The position numbers and the translations under genes are program-made. 64,000 nucleotides of DNA from an uncultured Pseudomonadota bacterium (GTDB lineage: Bacteria; Pseudomonadota; Gammaproteobacteria; Steroidobacterales; Steroidobacteraceae). The stretch is taken from contig CAISEB010000038.1 of assembly GCA_903884235.1 (NCBI GenBank), positions 1-64,000 on the forward strand, given 5' to 3'. The notes beneath the pieces are model-generated. The model ran no database searches, was not told the DNA's origin, and worked only from the letters and a program-made list of their open reading frames with translations. Positions 1 to 5,772 of this stretch are shown here, one piece after another. The stretch's first letter is position 1. Each line of letters starts with the position of its first letter.

Positions 1-202
1 AAATCAGTCGGCGTTTTGCTGCAGAAACACGCGGGGTCTTGGACAAGACGGATGGTAACCCTCTGGTTCCACGAGAGAACCCTCGGCTAACCGGAAATCA
101 CACCTTCTCCCCGATCGGTAACTCCGCAATTTTGAAGGGAACTCCGCAGCCCCCGATCCCGCAGTACCCGTTCGGATACTTCGCGAGGTACTGCTGGTGG
201 TA
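1..202 (-). repeat. msrA-tail repeat, copy 1 (arm plus msrA 3' end)
   Basis: First of three copies of a unit made of the msrA 3' end and a conserved arm beyond the stop codon. On the minus strand the msrA-like codons (98-202) are followed by an arm sharing blocks with the other copies, such as agggttctcg and gtgtttctgcag. The arm runs off the window edge, so its GGTAGAC pair is not visible. Compare 1676-1907 and 3050-3270. Confidence 0.8.
98..202 (-). pseudogene. Orphan msrA C-terminal fragment (34 codons), copy 1
   Basis: In the msrA frame the minus strand encodes a tail starting [19 protein letters not shown] and ending in a stop (TGA). It matches residues 188-221 of the intact MsrA at 3166-3831, including both C-terminal cysteines. 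Many differences are synonymous, so it was probably under selection as coding sequence until recently. Nothing upstream of the Tyr codon resembles msrA. It reads as a displaced gene end left by an integration event rather than an expressed gene. Confidence 0.85.
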
Positions 203-276
203 GTCGGCGCTGAACCCGGAACTACCACGGAATACGGCCGTTTACGCCGCGCTTGCCTATTGATCGATCGACTTCC

Positions 277-307
277 GGTAGACGTTGATGTCAATCCAGC
301 GGTAGAC
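277..307. repeat. Right-end GGTAGAC pair, cassette 1
   Basis: Two GGTAGAC heptamers at 277-283 and 301-307, 24 bp apart, lie in a block of about 46 bp that matches 1976-2021 without gaps at most positions. They may be recombinase arm sites or element ends; no binding protein is known. Confidence 0.6.
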
Positions 308-350
308 CAAACCTCCGTCCGATCGGAGCGTTGATCGAGGTTAACCCTTC

Positions 351-878
351 TCAGTCACCCGCTCGCATCCGCTTGCCGGCGTTGAGAATGGGGTCTTTCA
401 AGTCGATGCCTTGCCGAGTTGCCCAATCGGCAACAGGCCGATAGCCGCTCGTGCGCACAAACGTAGTGAAGGCCCGCCAAAACGGTTGCCAATCTTTAGT
501 TGTTGGTCCGCAGGAGCAAGAGAACGTCTCGACCGTCGCGGTGGCGATGGTGCTGCGTTTCGAGGTCTTTATTGAGAGAGAAATCGCGATGGACGTGTCC
601 TGAAGTATTTGATCTAGGGTCTCCAGAGGCGGTGCTTTGTGAGGATTGTGTCCGCCAACTGAGCTGTAAGAAAGGCCGTTTCTAGCCGCAAAGTCCTTCA
701 CTTCGTTGGTAATGCTTTCAGGCCCCAAGCGTCCAACGTCGAATCGCAGCGAAGCCTTCTGTCCATAGTTATACCGCTTGTATGCGGACTTCGAGCAGAC
801 CGTCTCTGTGGCCACCGCTGTGCTCGTAAGCGCGATCATCAGTAATGCCAGAACAGGACCGATGTGGGTGCGAATCAT
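351..878 (-). CDS. Hypothetical secreted protein (cassette 1 cargo)
   Basis: 175 residues with a clear N-terminal signal peptide (MIRTHIGPVLALLMIALTST, cleavage likely after AVA-TE). The mature protein has four cysteines: one near the start, a CSC pair, and none elsewhere except one next to it in the same region, so disulfides are possible. I do not recognise a family. It lies 49 nt downstream of the ORF6N gene on the same strand, so the two may be co-transcribed. Base composition is visibly less GC-rich than in the housekeeping genes, which suggests acquisition. Export to the periplasm is inferred from the signal peptide only. Confidence 0.65.
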   Translation of the reverse strand: MIRTHIGPVLALLMIALTSTAVATETVCSKSAYKRYNYGQKASLRFDVGRLGPESITNEVKDFAARNGLSYSSVGGHNPHKAPPLETLDQILQDTSIAISLSIKTSKRSTIATATVETFSCSCGPTTKDWQPFWRAFTTFVRTSGYRPVADWATRQGIDLKDPILNAGKRMRAGD

Positions 879-927
879 TCGTCAATCCTACTCCGATGGG
901 CGGAACTTCGGCCGAGGTACCTCTAAT

Positions 928-1470
928 TTAACCGCCGAGATCGGCCGTGAACCCAATTCCCCGCCGCTTCTTATCCGGTGGATGCATCAGCTGCCGAATC
1001 GCCGACAGGATGCCGACGATCGCTTGATCATGCGATTCAAGCTTTCGCTCGAGACGCTCGAACTTGCGCGCCAGAGACTTGTCGACCTCGAGTAACTTTC
1101 GAAGTCGCACGAACGACCTCATGATCTCGATGTTTACAGCGATGGCACGATCGCTGTTCAGCACCGATGACAGCATCGCCACTCCCTGCTCAGTAAATGC
1201 GTATGGGGCATAGCGTCGACCACCCCGGCCGGGTTTTGAGGTCACAGTTTGTGATCTCAAAGCTGCCCACTCAGCCGCGGAAAGCTCAAACATGAAATCC
1301 GGCGGGAAGCGCTCTGGATTGCGCTTGACCGCCTGCACCAAGCTGCGAGTTTCCACGCCGTAGAGCGCGGCCAAGTCCTCATCAAGGAGGACCCGCTGGC
1401 GCCGGATAATCAGAATGAACTGACCAACTCGTTCGGCGGCTACCGTGATGGCGGGCGTACGCGCTGGCAT
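928..1470 (-). CDS. ORF6N domain-containing protein
   Basis: 180 residues. The N-terminal two thirds carry the ORF6N signature: [20 protein letters not shown] near residues 22-41, [13 protein letters not shown], a [20 protein letters not shown] stretch, then [20 protein letters not shown]. The C-terminus is a charged, probably coiled-coil tail (residues 130-160). ORF6N (KilA-N related) is a DNA-binding domain of phages and mobile elements, common in prophages and integron cassettes. Its role here is unknown; regulation of the element or an antirepressor-like function are possible. It sits inside the msrA-tail array, which supports mobile origin. Start chosen at the first ATG before the conserved domain. 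Confidence 0.85.
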   Translation of the reverse strand: MPARTPAITVAAERVGQFILIIRRQRVLLDEDLAALYGVETRSLVQAVKRNPERFPPDFMFELSAAEWAALRSQTVTSKPGRGGRRYAPYAFTEQGVAMLSSVLNSDRAIAVNIEIMRSFVRLRKLLEVDKSLARKFERLERKLESHDQAIVGILSAIRQLMHPPDKKRRGIGFTADLGG

Positions 1471-1675
1471 CCGCTGTTAGTTCGCCGACGTTCGGTGGAG
1501 CCGAATCATTAGTCGAATTGCCGTTTGCCAACCCTGACACCAGGAATACGCCGTCATAGGCCGGATTCCAACCACGATATCTGTCGCGGATATTCAGATT
1601 CGCGCACGAAGGACCGCCGTCCACGCCGCCCAGCACGAGGGGCCTTTCGCCGAGGACTTTTCTGGGCATGGGCCA
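1471..1675. other. Non-coding stretch upstream of the ORF6N gene
   Basis: No supported gene. Short open frames exist on both strands but overlap the repeat or the ORF6N gene and show no recognisable protein. It probably holds the promoter for the two cassette 1 genes. I looked for an integron attC core here and found none. Confidence 0.5.
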
Positions 1676-1907
1676 CCGGTAGACTTCCGGTAGACGTCGA
1701 CGGCGATATCAGCTGGCGTCTTCCTGCAGAAACACGTGGATCTTCGACATCGCCAGCTGGTTTCCCTGTGGTTTCCCCCGAGAACCCTCGGCGAACCAAC
1801 TCTTACGCCCTCTCCCCCACTTGTAACTCCCCAATTTTGAAGGGAACTCCGCAGCCCCCTATCCCGCAGTACCCGTTGGGATTCTTCGCGAGGTATTGCT
1901 GGTGATA
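1676..1907 (-). repeat. msrA-tail repeat, copy 2 (arm plus msrA 3' end)
   Basis: On the minus strand this is the msrA tail (1803-1907) followed by a roughly 130-bp arm ending in GGTAGAC heptamers at 1678-1684 and 1689-1695, one helical turn (11 bp) apart. The same order and spacing occur in copy 3. The arm also holds a 9-bp inverted repeat, CAGCTGGCG (1710-1718) and CGCCAGCTG (1751-1759), which is specific to this copy. Confidence 0.8.
1803..1907 (-). pseudogene. Orphan msrA C-terminal fragment (34 codons), copy 2
   Basis: The minus strand encodes [19 protein letters not shown] and continues to GERA and a TAA stop, exactly 105 nt like the tail of intact msrA. Both resolving-type cysteines are kept. 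Upstream of the first Tyr the sequence is unrelated to msrA. Interpreted as a previous end of msrA displaced by a later insertion. Confidence 0.85.
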
Positions 1908-1981
1908 GTACGCCCAATGCGTGGAAATCCTATCGATGCCACGGGGTTACACCCGCTCGCACCACCGCTCGGTCGACTTCC

Positions 1982-2012
1982 GGTAGACGCCGCCGTCATT
2001 CCACGGGTAGAC
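1982..2012. repeat. Right-end GGTAGAC pair, cassette 2
   Basis: GGTAGAC at 1982-1988 and 2006-2012, with the same 24-bp spacing and nearly the same context (tcgacttccggtagacg, then ggtagacca) as at 277-307. Confidence 0.6.
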
Positions 2013-2039
2013 CAACGCGGATCGCAGATGGGCTGCAGG

Positions 2040-2209
2040 CTACCGCCGACGCCGTGCGAATGAGGGCTGATTCGAGTTCGGAATCGATAGGCCTTTCAGG
2101 TCACCGGCCGCAATTAGCTGCTGCAGCTTCATCAGCGCTCGCTCTTGAATGTTTCGCAGAATCCGCTTGGAGTACTCACGACTCCAAACCCGCTCCACTA
2201 CGGCGTGTC
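2040..2209 (-). pseudogene. Frameshifted C-terminal part of the cassette 2 membrane protein
   Basis: Downstream of the stop at 2198 the minus strand stays open in another frame for about 55 codons, starting AVVERVWSREYSKRILRN and ending RRRR before a TAG at 2040-2042. The text is protein-like and helical. It joins the upstream gene if one base is gained or lost near 2200-2209; a TGA sits just before it in its own frame. It could be a natural frameshift, a sequencing error or a separate remnant. Confidence 0.45.
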
Positions 2210-2944
2210 ACCCGGCTCGGCGAAGGCGTCAGGGCCGACAGTGTTTTCTGTGGCAATCAATGGCGCCGTCAGCTTCTCGCAGATTTGAGCACCTGCCGAT
2301 GCAGGACCCTCGATCTGGCCAGGATTGGCAGCCGCAAGCTGCAGGCGAGCTGCCCATTGATGCGCCCGGTGAATACTCAAGAGCACAATCCAGTTCTGAT
2401 AGCGCGCCTCGCCAAGCAATATTGCGAGATCGTGGGTTTCAAGCGGCGACAGCTGGTTCAGACCCTGGATGAATCGCATCTTCGACCAGATGATTTCTTC
2501 CTGGCTCTGTGCGGCGCGAAGCTGTTCCGTCGTGAAATACAGATTGGCGAGCATGCGCTGCTCTTCGCCCGTGAATAGACTCGCCCGGCCCGCCTGGGCA
2601 TTGGCCTCCCAGCGCAGGCTGGTGATCTTGGCATGCGGCAGGGTACCCAGATAATGAACAAGGGGTGTGGCCGCGCCGGCCCGCGCAAGCCGAAGCAGAT
2701 CGTCCAGCTCGGTGAGCCGGCGCCTGATGCAGATCTCGCGCTGCTCGCGATGCTCGATCCAGACGAGATTTTCGCGCGCCTCCGCCTTGACGGACTCCCG
2801 TGCCTCGGCCGCGATCCGCTTCTCGTGAATCGATACGATCAGCTGCTCGAGCGCAAGCGCAATCAAAATGCCAAACACGATGACGCCGACCTCGCTAAAC
2901 AGGGCGCGCCAGCCGTGCAGAGGTTTCGGCAAATGAATATGCAT
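2198..2944 (-). CDS. Hypothetical membrane-anchored protein (cassette 2 cargo), probably truncated by frameshift
   Basis: 248 residues. A short amphipathic start (MHIHLPKPLHGWR) is followed by one transmembrane helix (about residues 15-37, VGVIVFGILIALALEQLI), then a long charged, helical, probably cytoplasmic or periplasmic domain. Proteins with this N-terminal pattern occur as uncharacterised proteins in Proteobacteria, but I know no function. The frame ends at GDTP, while plausible coding continues in another frame to 2040, so the intact protein was probably about 300 residues. The gene lies wholly inside cassette 2. Confidence 0.65.
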   Translation of the reverse strand: MHIHLPKPLHGWRALFSEVGVIVFGILIALALEQLIVSIHEKRIAAEARESVKAEARENLVWIEHREQREICIRRRLTELDDLLRLARAGAATPLVHYLGTLPHAKITSLRWEANAQAGRASLFTGEEQRMLANLYFTTEQLRAAQSQEEIIWSKMRFIQGLNQLSPLETHDLAILLGEARYQNWIVLLSIHRAHQWAARLQLAAANPGQIEGPASAGAQICEKLTAPLIATENTVGPDAFAEPGDTP

Positions 2945-3049
2945 AAGGCATCCCTTGAGCAGGAGTATTCGCAGCGTAACTTATCGCCGTTGGTATGACG
3001 GCGATCCGAGCAGTCGTTTTTCCCCTCGGACTATTCTAAGTCAAGAACA

Positions 3050-3270
3050 CCGGTAGACTTCCGGTAGACCTCGACGCCGGAAAAACATCGCGTTTTCCCG
3101 CAGAAAAACGCAGCTTCCTTTGGTAACCCCTTGGCTTCCTGTTGGAACCCAAGTCAAACCAACTCTTACGCCTTCTCCCCCATCGGTAACTCCGCGAGTT
3201 TGAAGGGAACTCCGCACCCTCCAATGCCGCAGTACCCGTTCGGATTCTTCGCGAGGTACTGCTGGTGATA
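3050..3270 (-). repeat. msrA-tail repeat, copy 3 (end of the live msrA plus arm)
   Basis: This copy contains the true msrA 3' end (3166-3270) and the arm running to GGTAGAC heptamers at 3063-3069 and 3052-3058 (11 bp apart). Similarity to copies 1 and 2 stops abruptly after 3270, inside codon Tyr188 of msrA, which marks the likely crossover edge. The 3090-3111 part is a small palindrome (gcgtttt and aaaacgc), mirrored in copy 1. Confidence 0.85.
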
Positions 3271-3831
3271 CTCCTCGGCGTAGTAGAACTCGGGCGCCGT
3301 GCGAATTTCCGTCGTGATCCCGCCATGCCCGGCGGCCTTCAGCGCGGCCGAGTAGGCCGACTCGGTGCGGCGCGCGATCTCGAGCTGACGGTCGCTCGTG
3401 CAGTAGATCGCCGAGCGGTACTGCGTGCCGACGTCGTTTCCCTGGCGCATGCCCTGCGTCGGATCGTGCGACTCCCAGAACACCCGCAGGACGCCCTCGA
3501 GATCGATGACCCTCGGGTCGAACGCGACGAGCACGACTTCCGTGTGCGCGGTCCTTCCGGTGCAGACCTCCTCGTAGGTCGGGTTCGGCGTGTATCCGCC
3601 CGCATAGCCGACCGCCGTCGCGTGCACGCCCGGCGTCTGCCAGAACCGGCGCTCCGCACCCCAGAAGCAGCCGAGCCCGAGGTAGACGATCTCGAGCGAC
3701 TCGTCGAACGGCGGAACGGTGCGGTTGCCGTTGACGAAGTGGCGCGGTGACACGCGGATCGCGAGCGAGCGCCCGGGCAGGGCGTCCTCGCGGGACGGGA
3801 GCGTCGTCTTGCGACTCTGGAAAAGACTCAT
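3166..3831 (-). CDS. msrA: Peptide-methionine (S)-S-oxide reductase
   Basis: 221 residues. Reduces methionine-S-sulfoxide in proteins and free methionine, using thioredoxin. The catalytic motif GCFWG places the nucleophile at Cys55. Cys201 and Cys206 in the C-terminal GYCGIGGCG are the expected resolving cysteines. An N-terminal extension of about 45 residues matches the long (E. coli-type) form. The start ATG at 3831 follows an AAGGAGG at good spacing. The last 34 codons, including both resolving cysteines, are repeated twice downstream, so the gene appears to be the target of an element that replaces its 3' end on each integration. It is divergent from the VOC gene. Confidence 0.96.
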   Translation of the reverse strand: MSLFQSRKTTLPSREDALPGRSLAIRVSPRHFVNGNRTVPPFDESLEIVYLGLGCFWGAERRFWQTPGVHATAVGYAGGYTPNPTYEEVCTGRTAHTEVVLVAFDPRVIDLEGVLRVFWESHDPTQGMRQGNDVGTQYRSAIYCTSDRQLEIARRTESAYSAALKAAGHGGITTEIRTAPEFYYAEEYHQQYLAKNPNGYCGIGGCGVPFKLAELPMGEKA

Positions 3832-3929
3832 GGCGCCCTCCTTGGGGATGGTTGATTCTAGCGCCCAGGCCCGTTTTTCGGATCTGGCCGGTTCGATATC
3901 CTGCCCTCTTTCGTGGAGTGACGACCCAG

Positions 3930-4898
3930 ATGATCTCCGGCATCGAATGCGTGACCCTCGGCGTCCAGGACCTGGACGCCGCCCTGCACCTCTACCGCGA
4001 CGTCTGCGGCTTCCGGGTCGAGTCCGATACCCGGGCCGCCGTCAGCCTGCTGTCGGTCTGGGGACTCCCGCCCTACTCCGACGTCCGCCTCGTGGAGCTG
4101 TCGAGCGACGGGTACGCCTTCGGCAGGATCCGCCTCGCGGCGTTCGCCGATGGCGCCGGGCCCGCGACGCGCCGCGACCATGGCCCGGACGCCCCGGACC
4201 TGCCGACCGCCGCCGGCCCGAAGGCGCTCGACCTCTACGTCGCACCGCCGCTCGCGGACGCCGTGGGCATCCTCGGGGCGTCCGGCTGCGCGCTGCGCGC
4301 GGGCCCCATCCGCTTCCTGGTTCGCGATGCGGACTCGGAGGAGGCGCTGCTGACGGGACCGGGTGACGTCCCCCTGCTGCTCATGGTCGGCCACCGGCAT
4401 CCGGTCCGCGCGCAGCGCAAAGAGCCCGCGACCGGCAGGACTGGCGAGGTCGCGACCGTGTCGGTGATCGTTGCCGACCTCGCGGCCACGCGTCGCTTCT
4501 ACGCCGACGGACTTGGGCTGCATGGCGTCGACATCGACGACGAACTCCAGGGGGCCGAACGCGAACGGGTCTGCCGGCTGTTCGGCGTCGCGGCCGACAC
4601 GCGCGTCACGCTGGTGCTGTTCCGCGACCCGGCACAACCGAGCGGCAAGGTCCTCGGGGTCCATTTCCACGAGCGCACGACCGCCGCGCTCGCGCACCCG
4701 ATGCAGCCGGGCAACCTCGGCGTCAACCTGTTCAGCACGCGCTGCGCGCACCTCGAGGCCCTGCGCGAGCGGCTTCAGGCCAATGGCCTGGCCGAACACC
4801 TGCCGATCACCCACGTCGCGCTCGGCGACGGCATGCCGGCGCGCGTGATGCTGGCGCGCGGCCCGAATGGCGAGCTGTTCGAGTTCATCGAGCGCTGA
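3930..4898 (+). CDS. Two-domain VOC (glyoxalase/dioxygenase fold) protein
   Basis: About 322 residues with two tandem VOC modules. The first begins at [20 protein letters not shown], the second near residue 175 at [23 protein letters not shown] proteins use paired beta-alpha-beta-beta-beta units around a metal site for glyoxalase, dioxygenase or antibiotic-binding roles. Expected metal ligands are only partly obvious, so the substrate cannot be assigned. ATG at 3930 is preferred; an in-frame GTG at 3918 is an alternative. It is divergently transcribed from msrA with a 98-bp gap. Confidence 0.8.
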   Translation: MISGIECVTLGVQDLDAALHLYRDVCGFRVESDTRAAVSLLSVWGLPPYSDVRLVELSSDGYAFGRIRLAAFADGAGPATRRDHGPDAPDLPTAAGPKALDLYVAPPLADAVGILGASGCALRAGPIRFLVRDADSEEALLTGPGDVPLLLMVGHRHPVRAQRKEPATGRTGEVATVSVIVADLAATRRFYADGLGLHGVDIDDELQGAERERVCRLFGVAADTRVTLVLFRDPAQPSGKVLGVHFHERTTAALAHPMQPGNLGVNLFSTRCAHLEALRERLQANGLAEHLPITHVALGDGMPARVMLARGPNGELFEFIER

Positions 4899-4904
4899 GC
4901 GCGC

Positions 4905-5276
4905 TCAGGGCTTCTCGGGCACGGGATCCGGGTTGACGGGCGTCGAGTACGGGTCGAAGGGCTTCTTCTTCGACTCGGCCTCCTGCTGGCGCCGATCGTC
5001 CGCCGCGCGCCGTGCGGCACGCATCTGCTCGAACTCCGCCTGCTTCTTGCCCGCCTTCTCGGCATCCTCCGCGGCGCCCTTCTTCTCGACCGCGAGGCGC
5101 GCATTCCCGCACTCGATGTCGGCGGCCGCGCGGCCCGGGTTCGCCTCGCAGCGGTCGATCACGGACTGCAGCAGGACCGGGTCGGCGAGCATTTCGTCGA
5201 CTGAAACGGCTGGGACCTTCGGCGCGGAGCACGCCGCAAGCCCGGCCACGACCGCCACCAGGTATGTCGTCCGCAT
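4905..5276 (-). CDS. EexN-like small lipoprotein
   Basis: 123 residues. The signal peptide has a lipobox ending at Cys16 (GLAAC). The short folded part has the pattern MLADPVLLQSVIDRCEANPG then ECGNARLA, typical of EexN-family lipoproteins (entry exclusion in conjugative plasmids, and many chromosomal homologues). A charged Lys/Glu/Ala-rich tail follows and ends in a Pro-rich stretch. No conjugation genes are nearby, so exclusion is not implied by context. ATG at 5276 is chosen because the signal peptide starts there. The gene is convergent with the VOC gene, 6 nt apart. Confidence 0.75.
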   Translation of the reverse strand: MRTTYLVAVVAGLAACSAPKVPAVSVDEMLADPVLLQSVIDRCEANPGRAAADIECGNARLAVEKKGAAEDAEKAGKKQAEFEQMRAARRAADDRRQQEAESKKKPFDPYSTPVNPDPVPEKP

Positions 5277-5505
5277 GGAGCTAGTTCCCTGTAAGCCCAT
5301 CAGCCCCCCGGCTGTTCCCATAGGTAACGCGCGCGACGGACGGGCGGGTGTGAACTGCGTCACGGTTTGGCGCCATCGCCCTGCCGCCGCAGCCAAACCC
5401 ACCCCGGGGAGGCAAGTCGCCGGCCGCAGGCCCGACCGGTGGATCCCACGCTTCCCCCCGCCCGCCCGATCCGCTAACGTTCGGCCACCTCGAGGAGCCT
5501 GACCG

Positions 5506-5772
5506 ATGAGCATTGCGAACGAGCACAACCTGCATCTCGGCCCGGTGCCGGCCGCCCGCCCCTACGGCATCCGCGTGCACCTGCGCCGCGGCGACCCGTT
5601 CAGCCTGCTGGTGGGCAACGACTGGCAGAAGATGCACTGGTTCGCGACGGCGCCCGAGCGCGACGCCGCACTGGCCGACATGAGCCGCCGCCACGAGTAC
5701 TCGCGCACCGGCGACGAGCCGGCGATGTCGTTCGAGAAGATCGAGCGCGTCGCGGAAAGCCGCGCCCGCTAG
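5506..5772 (+). CDS. Small conserved-type hypothetical protein
   Basis: 88 residues, soluble, no signal or membrane segment. It contains a compact region rich in Trp, His and Arg (NDWQKMHWFATAPERDAAL). I do not recognise a domain. ATG with a gagg-type ribosome site about 8 nt upstream. It overlaps the end of the patatin gene by 4 nt on opposite strands. The 229 bp before it (5277-5505) hold nothing I can assign. Confidence 0.6.
   Translation: MSIANEHNLHLGPVPAARPYGIRVHLRRGDPFSLLVGNDWQKMHWFATAPERDAALADMSRRHEYSRTGDEPAMSFEKIERVAESRAR

Larger units (their letters stand above)
203..1907. mobile_element. Putative integrated cassette 1 at the msrA 3' end (about 1.7 kb)
   Basis: The segment lies between the breakpoints of tail copies 1 and 2. 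From left to right it holds a right-end motif (two GGTAGAC heptamers 24 bp apart at 277-283 and 301-307), two minus-strand genes (351-878 and 928-1470), a left-end arm (two GGTAGAC 11 bp apart at 1678-1684 and 1689-1695) and a new msrA tail (1803-1907). That is the layout expected of a circle integrated by recombination in the msrA 3' end. No integrase is encoded. The boundaries are inferred from where the copies stop matching. Confidence 0.6.
1908..3270. mobile_element. Putative integrated cassette 2 at the msrA 3' end (about 1.4 kb)
   Basis: Same architecture as cassette 1: a right-end GGTAGAC pair (1982-1988 and 2006-2012, 24 bp apart), one minus-strand cargo gene (2198-2944 plus a probable frameshifted end to 2040), a left-end GGTAGAC pair (3052-3058 and 3063-3069, 11 bp apart) and the tail that now completes the live msrA (3166-3270). 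On a serial-integration model this is the youngest insertion. No recombinase is encoded within it. Confidence 0.6.

Noticed and set aside
1471-1520. Possible integron attC site (gttag and nearby inverted pieces) upstream of the ORF6N gene
   Set aside because: No GTTRRRY core with matching partner boxes; the module boundaries are instead set by msrA tails.
1525-1905. Plus-strand open frame across msrA-tail copy 2
   Set aside because: It reads the repeat antisense; the msrA frame on the other strand explains the conservation.
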